Origin: JBEKUY01 sp049514555
Lineage (GTDB): Bacteria; Acidobacteriota; Terriglobia; Acidiferrales; UBA7541
Direction of reading: 5' to 3'
Assembly (NCBI GenBank): GCA_049514555.1
Contig: JBEKUY010000002.1
Location: 310,001-374,000, forward strand
DNA length: 64,000 bases
Positions 26,531-35,235 of the stretch are shown here, piece after piece. The notes below the pieces were generated by a model that was not told the DNA's origin, ran no database searches, and worked only from the letters and a program-made list of their open reading frames with translations. The stretch's first letter is position 1; every line of letters starts with the position of its first letter. The translations under genes were made by a program, and so were the position numbers.

Positions 26531-27928
26531 TTGTCCAGCTACGACGTTGCGATTATCGGAAGCGGCCCGGGGGGATACGTCACCGCCATCCGCGCCGGGC
26601 AGCTCGGCCTGAAGACCGTGGTCATCGAGAAAGACGGATTCCTCGGCGGCACGTGCCTTCACGTCGGCTGCATTCCCACGAAGGTTCTCCTCCACCACGC
26701 GGAAATCTACGACCAATTCAAGAATGCCGCGGAGTTGGGCATCGAGGTGAGCGGCGTGAAGCTGAATTGGGCCACCGTCCTCGCGCGCAAGAACAAGATC
26801 GTCAACAAGCATGCCAAGGGTATCGAGCTGCTCTTCAAGAAGAACAAGGTCGAGAGCGTCAGCGGCTGGGGACGCTACGCGGGGGCCGGACGCGTCAGCG
26901 TGGAGAAGGACGGAAAGAAAACCGAGCTCGCGGCGAAAAGCGTGATCCTGGCGACCGGCTCGGAGGCGCGCAGCCTGCCCGGCGTGGAAATCGACGGCCG
27001 GACGATCCTTTCGAATCGCGAGATTCTGGCGATTCCCGGCGTGCCCAAATCGCTCATCGTGGTGGGCGCGGGCGCCGTGGGCGTGGAGTTTGCTTCGATC
27101 TTCAATTCCTTCGGCACACAGGTGACCATCCTCGAAATGCTCCCGCGCGCCGTGCCCCTGGAGGACGAAGAAATTTCCGCCGAACTCGAGAAGGCCTTCC
27201 GCAAGAAGGGCATTCAGATCCACACCGGAGCGAAAGTGGAATCGGTGAAGAAGGACGCCGCGGGAGTGAGCGTCACGTTCAAAGACAAGGACGGGAAGAC
27301 GCAGACGCTGGCTGCGGAGAAAATCCTCATCGCGGTCGGCCGGCGTCCACTGACGGAGAAATGCGGCCTGGAGGGCTCCCGGGCCAAGGTCGAGCGCGGT
27401 TTCGTGCACGCGGGGCCGTACATGGAGACAGACGAGCCGGGTCTTTACGCCATCGGCGACATCGTCGCGGGGATGCCGCAGCTCGCGCACGCTGCTTCGC
27501 GGGAAGGGATCGTGGCGGTGACGCACATCGCGGGAAAGCCGGTGCAGCCCGTCGACCCCGCGCGAATTCCGTTCGCGACCTACTGCGAGCCGCAGATCGG
27601 CTCGGTCGGATTGACCGAAAAGCGCGCCCGCGAAGAAGGCTACGCCGTGAAAGTGGGCAAGTTCCCGTTCCTCGGCAACAGCAAGGCCACGATTCTCGGC
27701 AGTCACGGCGGATTCATCAAGGTGGTGGCGGAAGAGCAGTACGGCGAAGTGCTCGGCGTGCACATCATCGGGCCGTTGGCGACCGAGATTCTCGCGGAGG
27801 CGGTGACGGCGCTGCAGCTCGAGGCCACCGTCGACGATATGATGAACATGGTGCACGCGCATCCGACGGTCTGGGAGGCGTTGGGTGACGCGTTCGCCTC
27901 GGTGCGCGGCATGCAGATAAACGTCTGA
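26531..27928 (+). CDS. lpdA: Dihydrolipoyl dehydrogenase (E3)
   Basis: A 465-residue flavoprotein disulfide reductase that reoxidises dihydrolipoamide using NAD+. The FAD motif is at the start (DVAIIGSGPGGYVTAIRAG). The redox disulfide is GGTCLHVGCIP. The NAD motif is VVGAGAVGVEFASIF, with YAIGDIV before the interface domain. The catalytic His-Glu are in HAHPTVWEAL. I chose TTG 26531 behind GGGAGG (26519-26524); a GTG at 26495 would add 12 poorly conserved residues. It heads the 2-oxoacid dehydrogenase cluster. Confidence 0.93.
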   Translation: MSSYDVAIIGSGPGGYVTAIRAGQLGLKTVVIEKDGFLGGTCLHVGCIPTKVLLHHAEIYDQFKNAAELGIEVSGVKLNWATVLARKNKIVNKHAKGIELLFKKNKVESVSGWGRYAGAGRVSVEKDGKKTELAAKSVILATGSEARSLPGVEIDGRTILSNREILAIPGVPKSLIVVGAGAVGVEFASIFNSFGTQVTILEMLPRAVPLEDEEISAELEKAFRKKGIQIHTGAKVESVKKDAAGVSVTFKDKDGKTQTLAAEKILIAVGRRPLTEKCGLEGSRAKVERGFVHAGPYMETDEPGLYAIGDIVAGMPQLAHAASREGIVAVTHIAGKPVQPVDPARIPFATYCEPQIGSVGLTEKRAREEGYAVKVGKFPFLGNSKATILGSHGGFIKVVAEEQYGEVLGVHIIGPLATEILAEAVTALQLEATVDDMMNMVHAHPTVWEALGDAFASVRGMQINV

Positions 27929-28005
27929 GCCGGATAAGGAGAATCAACAGCGGAGAGTCAGTGGTGAATGATCGCTGACGACGGACCGCTCGCGAAGCGA
28001 TAACT

Positions 28006-28755
28006 TTGACGACCTGCCATATCGTCGACCTGGGCCTCGTCCACTACGCCGAAGCCTGGGAACTGCAGAAGCGTGTGGCGGAGGCGCGCAAGGCCGGCGC
28101 CATCGGCGACGTGTTGCTCTTGTGCGAGCACCCGCACGTGATCACGCTCGGGCGCAACGGCCGGCGGGAGCACCTGCTGGCTTCCGAGCACGTGCTGCGG
28201 CAAATGAACGTCGAATTCTTCCCCACGAATCGCGGCGGAGACATCACCTACCACGGCCCGGGGCAGATCATCGGCTACCCGGTCCTGGACCTCGGCTCCA
28301 TTCGCCGCGACGTGATGTGGTACGTGCGCTCGCTCGAAGAGGTCTTGATCCGCGCGACAACGGAATTTGGGATCGGGGCGGAGCGCGAAGAGGGCAAGAC
28401 GGGTGTGTGGGTGAACGCCGGGCCGGGGAAGAAAGATTCAACACCGAGGGCACCGGGGATACCGAGCGGAGAAGAGACGCAGAAACTGGGGGCGATCGGG
28501 GTGCATATCAGCCGCTGGGTGACGACGCACGGGTTTGCGTACAATGTCTCGACCGACCTGCGATACTTCGATTTGATCGTGCCGTGCGGAATATCCGGCA
28601 GAAAGGCCACTTCGCTGGAGAAACTGTTGGGGCGCGCGGTGCACCTCGCGGAGGTGCGGCCGCGCATCGTCAGGAACTTCGGCGAGGTGTTCGGTCTCGA
28701 AATGCGCGAAACCCCGCGAGAAGCGCTTCTCCGGTTGCTGGACCCGGACAGGTAG
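28006..28755 (+). CDS. lipB: Octanoyltransferase LipB with a repeat-derived insertion
   Basis: A 249-residue lipoyl(octanoyl) transferase that moves octanoate from ACP to E2 lipoyl domains. RGGDITYHGPGQIIGYPVL is the substrate motif, KLGAIGVHISRWVTTHG carries the catalytic lysine, and VPCGISGRKATSLEKL carries the catalytic cysteine. The start is TTG 28006. Between NAGPGKKDS and KLGAIG an extra segment of about 14 residues (PRAPGIPSGEETQ) is absent from typical LipB. It coincides with a low-complexity ACCGAGGG-type DNA repeat. The frame is kept, so the enzyme may still work. It is placed between E3 and E1 genes. Confidence 0.9.
   Translation: MTTCHIVDLGLVHYAEAWELQKRVAEARKAGAIGDVLLLCEHPHVITLGRNGRREHLLASEHVLRQMNVEFFPTNRGGDITYHGPGQIIGYPVLDLGSIRRDVMWYVRSLEEVLIRATTEFGIGAEREEGKTGVWVNAGPGKKDSTPRAPGIPSGEETQKLGAIGVHISRWVTTHGFAYNVSTDLRYFDLIVPCGISGRKATSLEKLLGRAVHLAEVRPRIVRNFGEVFGLEMRETPREALLRLLDPDR
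28436..28483 (+). repeat. Dispersed-type ACCGAGG/ACACCG repeat inserted in frame within lipB
   Basis: The DNA ACACCGAGGGCACCGGGGAT and the following ACCGAGCGGAGAAGAGACGC show the imperfect short direct repeats seen in a class of intergenic elements common in some bacterial genomes. Those elements are often translated as NTEGTGDTERRRDAE-like strings, which appear here in the alternative frame. It interrupts a conserved stretch of LipB without shifting the frame. Confidence 0.55.
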
Positions 28756-28789
28756 CCGGCAGAGGTGCCCCCGTGAAAGCTGGCAGGAA

Positions 28790-30004
28790 ATGAAAATCAA
28801 GCTCACGCGCGAGCAGCACTTCGACCTGTATTACTTCATGAAGCTCAACCGGGCGGTCGAGGAAACCATGGAACGCCTCTACCGCCAGAACAAGATTGTC
28901 GGCGGATTGTATTCGAGCCGGGGCCAGGAAGCGGTTTCGGTGGGCACCGCGTACGCGCTCGAACCGAAAGACTGGATCGCGCCGATGATCCGGAATATCG
29001 GCGCGCTGCTGGTGAAGGGCGTGCCGCCGCGCGATGTCTTCACGCAGCACATGGCCAAGTACACCTCGCCGACGCAGGGGAAGGACGGCACGAGCCATTT
29101 CGGCGATCTCGAGAAGCTGCACATCGTTTCGCCGATCTCGATGCTGGGCGACCTGATCCCGGTCATGACCGGCGTGGCCATGGCCGGGCGCTACCTGGGG
29201 CAGAACATCGTGGCCATGACCTGGATCGGCGACGGCGGCAGCTCCACCGGGGTTTTTCACGAAGGGCTGAACTTCGCCGCGGCGCAGAAGGCGCCCTTCG
29301 TGCTCGTGCTTGAAAATAATCAGTGGGCCTACGCGACGCCGGTGCGCCGCCAGGTGCCGCTCGAGAACCTGGTGGATCGCGCGCTGGCCTACGGCATTCG
29401 CGGCACGATCGTGGATGGCAACGACGTCGTGGCCGTTTACACGGCTGCGAAGGAGGCGGTCCGGCGCTGCCGCGCGGGCGAAGGGCCGGCGCTCATCGAA
29501 GCCAAGACCATGCGCATGCGCGGCCACGCGCAGCACGATCCGGCCGAATACGTTCCCAAGGAATTGCTCGATTACTGGAAGGCGCGCGATCCCATCGCGC
29601 GTCACGAGAAATTTCTCCTCGCCGAGAAACTACTCGATGCCAAGACCAAAAAGGAGATCGAAGGCAGAATCGAAGCCTTGATCGAGAAGGACCGCAAGTT
29701 CGCCGAGGAGTCGCCGCTGCCGCCGCCGGAACTCGCCGCGAAGGGAGTCTATTGCGATGGCTGCCACACCATTCAGGCCAAGTGGGAGCGGCCCGTCGAA
29801 GAAGTGACCCCGCCGAAATCGAGCGTTGTGGCGGACTGGCGCGCGGCGCCGGACGAAGTGGAACGCGAGCCGCGAGAGCAAGCTGCGGCTGGGAAACCTG
29901 TCGCCGAGAAACCGGCGAAGGTTGCGGCGGGCGTCCTTCGCAAACAAAAGCGGGCTCAGGGCAAACCGGTGAAGAAGGCGAGGGGAACATCATGGCGCCG
30001 GTGA
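28790..30004 (+). CDS. 2-oxoacid (pyruvate-type) dehydrogenase E1 component, alpha subunit
   Basis: A 404-residue thiamine-diphosphate subunit that decarboxylates pyruvate or a branched-chain 2-oxoacid. The TPP motif is GDGGSSTGVFHEGLNFA to ENNQWAYATP (about 145-185). The phosphorylation-loop region is MRMRGHAQHDPAEYVP. The family domain ends near residue 325. An extra C-terminal tail of about 80 residues is present. It begins with YCDGCHTIQAKW and continues Lys/Ala/Pro-rich. The tail contains CXXCH but is cytoplasmic, so heme attachment is unlikely. Its last 13 bases overlap the beta-subunit start. Confidence 0.88.
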   Translation: MKIKLTREQHFDLYYFMKLNRAVEETMERLYRQNKIVGGLYSSRGQEAVSVGTAYALEPKDWIAPMIRNIGALLVKGVPPRDVFTQHMAKYTSPTQGKDGTSHFGDLEKLHIVSPISMLGDLIPVMTGVAMAGRYLGQNIVAMTWIGDGGSSTGVFHEGLNFAAAQKAPFVLVLENNQWAYATPVRRQVPLENLVDRALAYGIRGTIVDGNDVVAVYTAAKEAVRRCRAGEGPALIEAKTMRMRGHAQHDPAEYVPKELLDYWKARDPIARHEKFLLAEKLLDAKTKKEIEGRIEALIEKDRKFAEESPLPPPELAAKGVYCDGCHTIQAKWERPVEEVTPPKSSVVADWRAAPDEVEREPREQAAAGKPVAEKPAKVAAGVLRKQKRAQGKPVKKARGTSWRR

Positions 30005-30966
30005 CCTTTCTCGAAGCCGTTCGCCAAGCGATGTTCGAGGAGATGGAGCGCGACCCGGCGGTCGTGCTGCTCGGCGAGGATGTGGGCGTCTACGGCGGCG
30101 CGTTCAAGGCCAGCGAAGGCCTGCTCGAGCGCTTCGGCTGGGAGCGCGTGATCGACACGCCGGTGAGCGAGAGCGCCATCATCGGCGCGGCCTGCGGGAT
30201 GAGCTTTCTCGGCCTGCGGCCCATTGCCGAGCTGCAGTTCATCGACTTCATCGCCTGCTGCTTCAACCAGATCACCAATTACGTGGCCAAGGGACATTAC
30301 CTGTGGGGCGCGCCGGCGCCGATCGTGATCCGCGGCCCCTCGGGCGCGGGCGTGCACGGCGGACCGTTCCATTCGGCCAACCCCGAGGCGTATTTCACGC
30401 ACACGCCGGGGCTGAAGGTGGTCTATCCTTCGACGCCGTACGACGCCAAGGGTTTGCTGAAATCGGCCGTGCGCGACAATAATCCGGTGCTCTTTTTCGA
30501 GCACAAGTTTCTCTACCGCCGCATCAGGGAGGAGCTGCCCAGCGGCGAATACACGGTGCCGATCGGCAAGGCCGCGGTGCGGCGGGAGGGGCGCGACCTC
30601 ACGATTCTGTCGTACGCGGCGATGATGCACACGTCTCTCGCGGCGGCCGAGGCGCTGGCGAAAGAAGGGATCGAGGCGGAAGTGATCGATTTGCGTACGC
30701 TTCTGCCGCTCGATGAAGAGACGATCTTGCAGTCGGTGAAGAAGACGAACAGGGTGCTGGTGGTGCACGAAGACACCAAGACCGGCGGCATTGCCGGGGA
30801 AATCGCGGCGATTCTGTGCGAGAAGGCCTTCGATGACCTGGATGGCCCGGTCCTGCGCGTCACGTCGCTCGATACGCCGGTGCCGTACGCGCCACCGCTT
30901 GAGGAGTATTTTTTGCCCAACGCCGAAAAAGTGGCGGCCGCAGCGCGCAACCTGGCGCGGTATTGA
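29992..30966 (+). CDS. 2-oxoacid dehydrogenase E1 component, beta subunit
   Basis: A 324-residue E1 beta subunit. It begins with FLEAVRQAMFEEMERDP and continues LLGEDVGVYGGAFKASEGLL, where the catalytic Glu that activates TPP resides. Further motifs are ERVIDTPVSESAIIGAACG, GPSGAGVHGGPFHS and the C-terminal transketolase domain (RVLVVHEDTKTGGIAGEIA). ATG 29992 lies inside the 3' end of the alpha gene and follows GAGGGGA, so the two are translationally coupled. Length is standard. E3, LipB and E2 genes flank it, supporting a complete complex. Confidence 0.93.
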   Translation: MAPVTFLEAVRQAMFEEMERDPAVVLLGEDVGVYGGAFKASEGLLERFGWERVIDTPVSESAIIGAACGMSFLGLRPIAELQFIDFIACCFNQITNYVAKGHYLWGAPAPIVIRGPSGAGVHGGPFHSANPEAYFTHTPGLKVVYPSTPYDAKGLLKSAVRDNNPVLFFEHKFLYRRIREELPSGEYTVPIGKAAVRREGRDLTILSYAAMMHTSLAAAEALAKEGIEAEVIDLRTLLPLDEETILQSVKKTNRVLVVHEDTKTGGIAGEIAAILCEKAFDDLDGPVLRVTSLDTPVPYAPPLEEYFLPNAEKVAAAARNLARY

Positions 30967-31008
30967 GAATACAATAGGGGCTAGGGATCGGAGAGCAAGG
31001 AGACAAAC

Positions 31009-32358
31009 ATGGCCGTTGATGTAGTGATGCCCCAAATGGGCGAAAGTATTTTTGAAGGCACGATCACCAAGTGGCTCAAAAAGCTCGGCGACAAGATCGA
31101 GCGCGATGAGCCGTTGTTTGAGATTTCCACGGACAAGGTGGACGCCGAGATTCCGTCGCCAGTGGCGGGCGTGCTCAAGGAAATCAAGGTCGGCGAAGGC
31201 AAGACCGTGCCGATCCAGACCGTGGTAGCCGTGATTGAGGCCGACGGCGCCGCGGCAGGAGCTGAATCCCAGGCGGCCGCTCCCGCGGCAGCGCCCAAGC
31301 CTGCACCTGCTCCAGCGCCGGCGCCGGCACCCGCTCCGACTCCGGCACCCACGCCTATGGCAGCATCTTCGGCGCCAGCGCGGCCCGCCGCGGGCGGAGA
31401 GCGGGTGCACAGCTCGCCGCTCGTGAGGCGTTTGGCCAAGGAGCATGGGATCGACCTCGCTGCGGTGCCGGGGACTGGCGCCGGCGGGCGCATCAGCAAG
31501 GAAGATATCCTCGCCTACATTGAGGGCGGCAGCGCGGGAACCCCGGCGCCGTCCACGGAGGCGGCTCGACCGGCTCTGCCGCCATCCGCGCCGCCACCAA
31601 CCACGCACGGCGCTCAGGCGCACGCGGCGCTCGAATTGGCCGTGCCCCCCGAGAAGATCTACTTCGGCCACTACGAAGTGCAGCCGATGAGCGTGATGCG
31701 TCAGAAGATCGCCGAGCACATGGTCGTATCGAAGCGTGTCTCGCCGCACGTGTATTCGGTGGAAGAAGTGGATATGACGAAAATCGTTTCGCTGCGCAAT
31801 AAGGCCAAGGACGAGTTCGAGAAGCGCTACGAGACTAAGCTGACCTTCATGCCCTTCTTCGTGAAGGCGGTGGTCGCGGGCCTGCGCGCGTATCCCGTGG
31901 TGAACGCGTCGCTCGACGGCACCAACGTCGTTCTGCACAAGGAGATCAACATCGGCATCGCGGTGGCGCTCGAGGGGGGCCTGATCGTGCCGGTGGTGAA
32001 GAACGCCGACGAGAAGAACCTGCTGGGCATCCAGCGCGCGATCAACGACCTGGCCGAGCGAGCGCGCTCGAAAAAGCTCAAGTCGGAAGAGGTTCAGGAG
32101 AACACGTTTTCGATCACCAATCCCGGCGTCTTCGGCGGGCTCTTCGGCCTGCCGGTGATCAGCCAGCCGAACGTGGCCATCCTGGGCCTCGGGGCCATCG
32201 AGAAACGGCCGGTGGTGGTGAACGACGCGATCGCGGTGCGCTCGATGTGCTACCTGACGCTCAGTTACGATCACCGCGTGGTGGACGGCGCGATCGCGCA
32301 CCAATTCATGCGTAAAGTGAAGGAAACGCTCGAAACTTGGTCCGAAGGCGTGCTCTAG
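31009..32358 (+). CDS. 2-oxoacid dehydrogenase E2, dihydrolipoyl acyltransferase
   Basis: A 449-residue E2 core. A lipoyl domain (1-78) holds the lipoylated Lys in FEISTDKVDAEIPSP. A long Ala/Pro hinge follows (about 80-122, APAPAPAPAPTP type). The E3/E1-binding domain is at about 128-165 (SSPLVRRLAKEHGIDLAAVP). The catalytic domain is at about 220-449 with SYDHRVVDGA (HXXXDG) near the end. One lipoyl domain suggests a pyruvate or branched-chain complex. LipB encoded upstream would modify it. The gene is convergent with a broken VWFA gene. Confidence 0.93.
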   Translation: MAVDVVMPQMGESIFEGTITKWLKKLGDKIERDEPLFEISTDKVDAEIPSPVAGVLKEIKVGEGKTVPIQTVVAVIEADGAAAGAESQAAAPAAAPKPAPAPAPAPAPAPTPAPTPMAASSAPARPAAGGERVHSSPLVRRLAKEHGIDLAAVPGTGAGGRISKEDILAYIEGGSAGTPAPSTEAARPALPPSAPPPTTHGAQAHAALELAVPPEKIYFGHYEVQPMSVMRQKIAEHMVVSKRVSPHVYSVEEVDMTKIVSLRNKAKDEFEKRYETKLTFMPFFVKAVVAGLRAYPVVNASLDGTNVVLHKEINIGIAVALEGGLIVPVVKNADEKNLLGIQRAINDLAERARSKKLKSEEVQENTFSITNPGVFGGLFGLPVISQPNVAILGLGAIEKRPVVVNDAIAVRSMCYLTLSYDHRVVDGAIAHQFMRKVKETLETWSEGVL

Positions 32359-32394
32359 CCTAACGCCCAGCCGTGGTCGGCAAAACGGCTGCCC

Positions 32395-33280
32395 TTATTT
32401 GCCCAGGGATTTGCCCGGGGCCGCGATCGAAACTCCTCTTTTCGTACAGGTGACTTTGAGCTCGTGAAGGCCCCCGCCCCGTTTCTCGTCCGCCGGCGTG
32501 TAAACAACCAGAAATAGGTTGTTAAGTTCTTCGGCGATTTGAGCCACGGCCTCGTCAATTTCTTTCTCATCCCGCGGGAAGTATGCCTTTCCACACGTAT
32601 TCTGTGCGAACTGCTTCAAGCGCTTGGTACCGTCTTTGGAGTCACGATCCTGCTTGGGTTCCTTGCCCACGGCGTACACTCTTATCCCCGCGTTCGCGAG
32701 CGCTCGCGCCGTCTGGTCCTTGCTCGATCTACTCGCGTTGTCTATGCCATCAGAGAAAATGAACATGGCGCGCAAACCGGGGCCGGGATCGCTTTTCGAC
32801 ATTTCCTTGGCATAGCTGACCATCGCGTCGTAAAGAGCCGTCGGTCTCTGGTCCTGGGTACACTTCGTTGCCAAAAGGAACAAACCAGCCTCGATCCAAC
32901 CCAGCCTTCACTACTGTGTGGAGCAGTCTTTTCGCTGCCCTTTGCTGCAATATGAAAGCTTCCCGTTCCGATCCGCTGGAATCGAAAACAAGACAGTAGT
33001 GCATCGGAGTCCCGCGCAGAGGGCGGACGTTTCGAACCGTGGCCTGTTTCCCGTCTTCCCTGATCTCCAGATCTGCAGCAGCAAGCTCGATTGCCTTCTC
33101 ATCCTTGCTCTGGGCCGCAATGACCACAGTCGCCTCAGAAGAAGACTGCTGCTGCGGCAGAGACCACGCTGGCAGACAAAAGACGCTGCCGAGAGTCAGC
33201 GCCGCCACGGCTACGAACGAAACCTGAAGTGGCCCGATAAGTCCGCGAATCGCCTGAACCATCGCTGGAGTGGGCTTCAT
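32395..33280 (-). pseudogene. Frameshifted VWFA-domain exported protein
   Basis: The start ATG 33280 follows GGGAGG, and a signal-like segment is present (FVAVAALTLGSVFCLPAWSL). The first frame covers the VWFA N-half, including FDSSGSE (a MIDAS DxSxS-like site), and runs to about 32850. There the homologous second half (RPTALYDAMVSYAKEMS, then FIFSDGIDNASR) continues in another frame to the stop at 32395. By comparison with related VWFA proteins, about 20 residues before RPTALYDA are missing. Most likely a deletion with frameshift; sequencing error cannot explain missing residues. Confidence 0.75.
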
Positions 33281-33387
33281 CGTTAGGTCCTCCCAAGACA
33301 AGGGACGTTAATTGTCACTCCAATAACCCAGTATGACAACCCTGACGGAGCGCTCTCTCCGGCGGCCCGCGACGCATCGTGGGCCGC

Positions 33388-34203
33388 TCACTGCATCATG
33401 GGTTTCAGCTTGTTCACCCACACCGCGAAGCGCTCCTGCGGAACGGGCTCGATCCCTTCGGCGCGCAAGGTTTCAGCGACGAAGCGGTGGCGCTCGCTCG
33501 CATCGGAAAGCGGCACGTCGGTCACTGCAGCGAACTCCGATGAGGCGATTTTCGCGCGAATGCGGTCCACCGTATAGGCGAGCAGCTTCGCGTCGGCCGG
33601 GGCGCGAGTGACCGAAAGCGCCTGCACGAAGCCGCGCGTGCCGTTCCGGCGGTAGGCGTAATCGAGCTTCATCGGATCGCCCGCGCAGGTGTACTCCCCG
33701 GCAGGGACGGACTTCTGAATCCTCTCCCACAGGCGCGCCTGCCGCCAGACCTGGTTGCAGTGCGTGCGGATCGCGCCGCGGCTGCCGGGGCGCTCGGCCA
33801 TTCCGGTGCGGTAGCGCGGCGGAGCGACGTGGTCGGCGTAGAGGCGTTCGAGTTCGGCGTCGAGGTCCTCGGCGAAGACGCCCTTCTGCGGGGCGAGTTG
33901 CAGGGCGTTCGAGAGGGTCTGGTCGAATTTCTCGAGCACTTTCTGCCAGCCGCCGTTTTTCTCCGCGAATTGGCTCTCGAAATCGTCGCGCAGGGCGCGC
34001 AGCAACGCCTCATCCGCTTCGGGATGGAGCCGGCGCACGCGGGCAAACTCCTCGGGCTCCTCGATCAGGCGGAGACGGCGGCTGCCCGTCTGCGGATCGA
34101 AGAGCAGCACGCCGATATTGACCCATTCGTCGCGGACGAGGTTCGGCGTGTAGCGCAGGATGCGATAGGCGCAGGCGCGGGTATCAGACGATGATTCGGG
34201 CAT
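33388..34203 (-). CDS. DUF3037-family protein
   Basis: A 271-residue protein beginning CAYRILRYTPNLVRDEWVNI and GVLLFDPQTG, the hallmark start of DUF3037. The rest is helical and charged with no catalytic motif that I recognise. The ATG at 34203 lies 3 bases after the stop of the HipA-like kinase gene, so the pair is surely co-transcribed. DUF3037 proteins are repeatedly found next to HipA-like proteins (family knowledge). An antitoxin or substrate-adaptor role is only an inference. Confidence 0.82.
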   Translation of the reverse strand: MPESSSDTRACAYRILRYTPNLVRDEWVNIGVLLFDPQTGSRRLRLIEEPEEFARVRRLHPEADEALLRALRDDFESQFAEKNGGWQKVLEKFDQTLSNALQLAPQKGVFAEDLDAELERLYADHVAPPRYRTGMAERPGSRGAIRTHCNQVWRQARLWERIQKSVPAGEYTCAGDPMKLDYAYRRNGTRGFVQALSVTRAPADAKLLAYTVDRIRAKIASSEFAAVTDVPLSDASERHRFVAETLRAEGIEPVPQERFAVWVNKLKPMMQ

Positions 34204-34206
34204 AGT

Positions 34207-35046
34207 TCACGTCCAGTTCGGAAAAGGTTGCCGGTTGGAACGCTTCGCCATGAGGAGCAGCTCCGGCACGCGGCTCCGCCGCCGCAAAAGGTGTTCGAGA
34301 AGGCCATAGAGAGTGTTCTGATCGTCTTCGTACCATTCCGGGGGGACCTGCTTGCTCAGGTCGTCGAGAACGGATTCGGTGATGCGCGAGTTGAGCCGGT
34401 CGAGCCACGGCTCGAACGACTCCATGCCGATCACGCCTTCATAGACGCGCTGGCGGGCGTAAAGACCGCGCAACGGCGCATCGGGAAAATTCCACTCGCC
34501 GGCGTTGAAGCAGAAACCCTGGTCAATCATGAGCGTTCGATAGCGCATCGTCGCGCGGTCCGGCGCCGCCGTGGACGCGCGGCCGGAAACTCCGCTGGTT
34601 TCCACGAGGAACACCGTTTGCCGCCCGTTGGTATTGCAGGTCCACTTGTCGAAGACCAGCATGCCGGCGAAATCGTGCAGATTCTCGACCTCGCGCAATT
34701 GTTCGTCGGGCAGAAAGTCATGAAGCGACAAGGTGCGCGGGTCGCCGGGGTATCTCGAGCCGAACTGCAAGCCTGCCTGGCAAGGGTACTTCCCCCGGCC
34801 GAGCTCGATCATAAGATCGGCGGTCAAGCGGATCAGTTCCGCAGACACGTCCACAACGGCCACCGGCGGCGCCGGCAGCCCCAATCGCGCCGCCAATTGC
34901 GTACCGAGCAGTTCATTGACCAGAATGCGGCGATGCTGAGGATTGTTTTGGAACTTTACGACGTAGTAGTGGCCGTCGGAGCAGCGCATCAAATGCGCCT
35001 GCGCTCCGCCGCGCATCCTGCGGATCTGCTCTACAGCGCGTAACAT
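34207..35046 (-). CDS. HipA-like Ser/Thr kinase-fold protein
   Basis: A 279-residue protein of the shorter HipA-like family. VVKFQNNPQHRRILVNELLG contains a probable ATP-binding lysine and glutamate. FAGMLVFDKWTCNTNGRQTV provides the catalytic Asp and metal-binding Asn (DxxxxNxxR). MIDQGFCFNAGEW replaces the DFG-like motif. It lacks the N-terminal HipA domain and no HipB-type HTH protein is adjacent. Its partner is DUF3037, 3 bases downstream. Either a toxin-antitoxin-like or a housekeeping signalling role is possible. Confidence 0.82.
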   Translation of the reverse strand: MLRAVEQIRRMRGGAQAHLMRCSDGHYYVVKFQNNPQHRRILVNELLGTQLAARLGLPAPPVAVVDVSAELIRLTADLMIELGRGKYPCQAGLQFGSRYPGDPRTLSLHDFLPDEQLREVENLHDFAGMLVFDKWTCNTNGRQTVFLVETSGVSGRASTAAPDRATMRYRTLMIDQGFCFNAGEWNFPDAPLRGLYARQRVYEGVIGMESFEPWLDRLNSRITESVLDDLSKQVPPEWYEDDQNTLYGLLEHLLRRRSRVPELLLMAKRSNRQPFPNWT

Positions 35047-35184
35047 GCGCGCCTATGCTAACGGGGCCGAGGCGGGCGGGCAAGGCGGAATCGTGCGTAA
35101 GGTGATTCTTCAGTTCAGAAGGGGAAACGCCAGTGCAAAGAAGGAACCCTAGCGGCCGCGCGTAGTTCCCGTGAAGGAAACAGG

Positions 35185-35209
35185 AAGGCCCGGAACGAAC
35201 CCGGGCCTT
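35185..35209 (-). terminator. Short perfect hairpin downstream of the Lys/Ala-rich gene
   Basis: AAGGCCCGG (35185-35193) pairs perfectly with CCGGGCCTT (35201-35209) around a 7-base loop. It lies 27 bases past the stop of the minus-strand gene at 35236. The T run in that direction is weak (CCTGTTTCC). Confidence 0.5.
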
Positions 35210-35235
35210 CGTTGAATCCGGACGATTCGCCGAAC

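Noticed and set aside
31280..31370. Tandem repeat in the E2 gene
   Set aside because: It is the normal Ala/Pro hinge of an E2 protein, coded by GCN/CCN codons, not an independent repeat.
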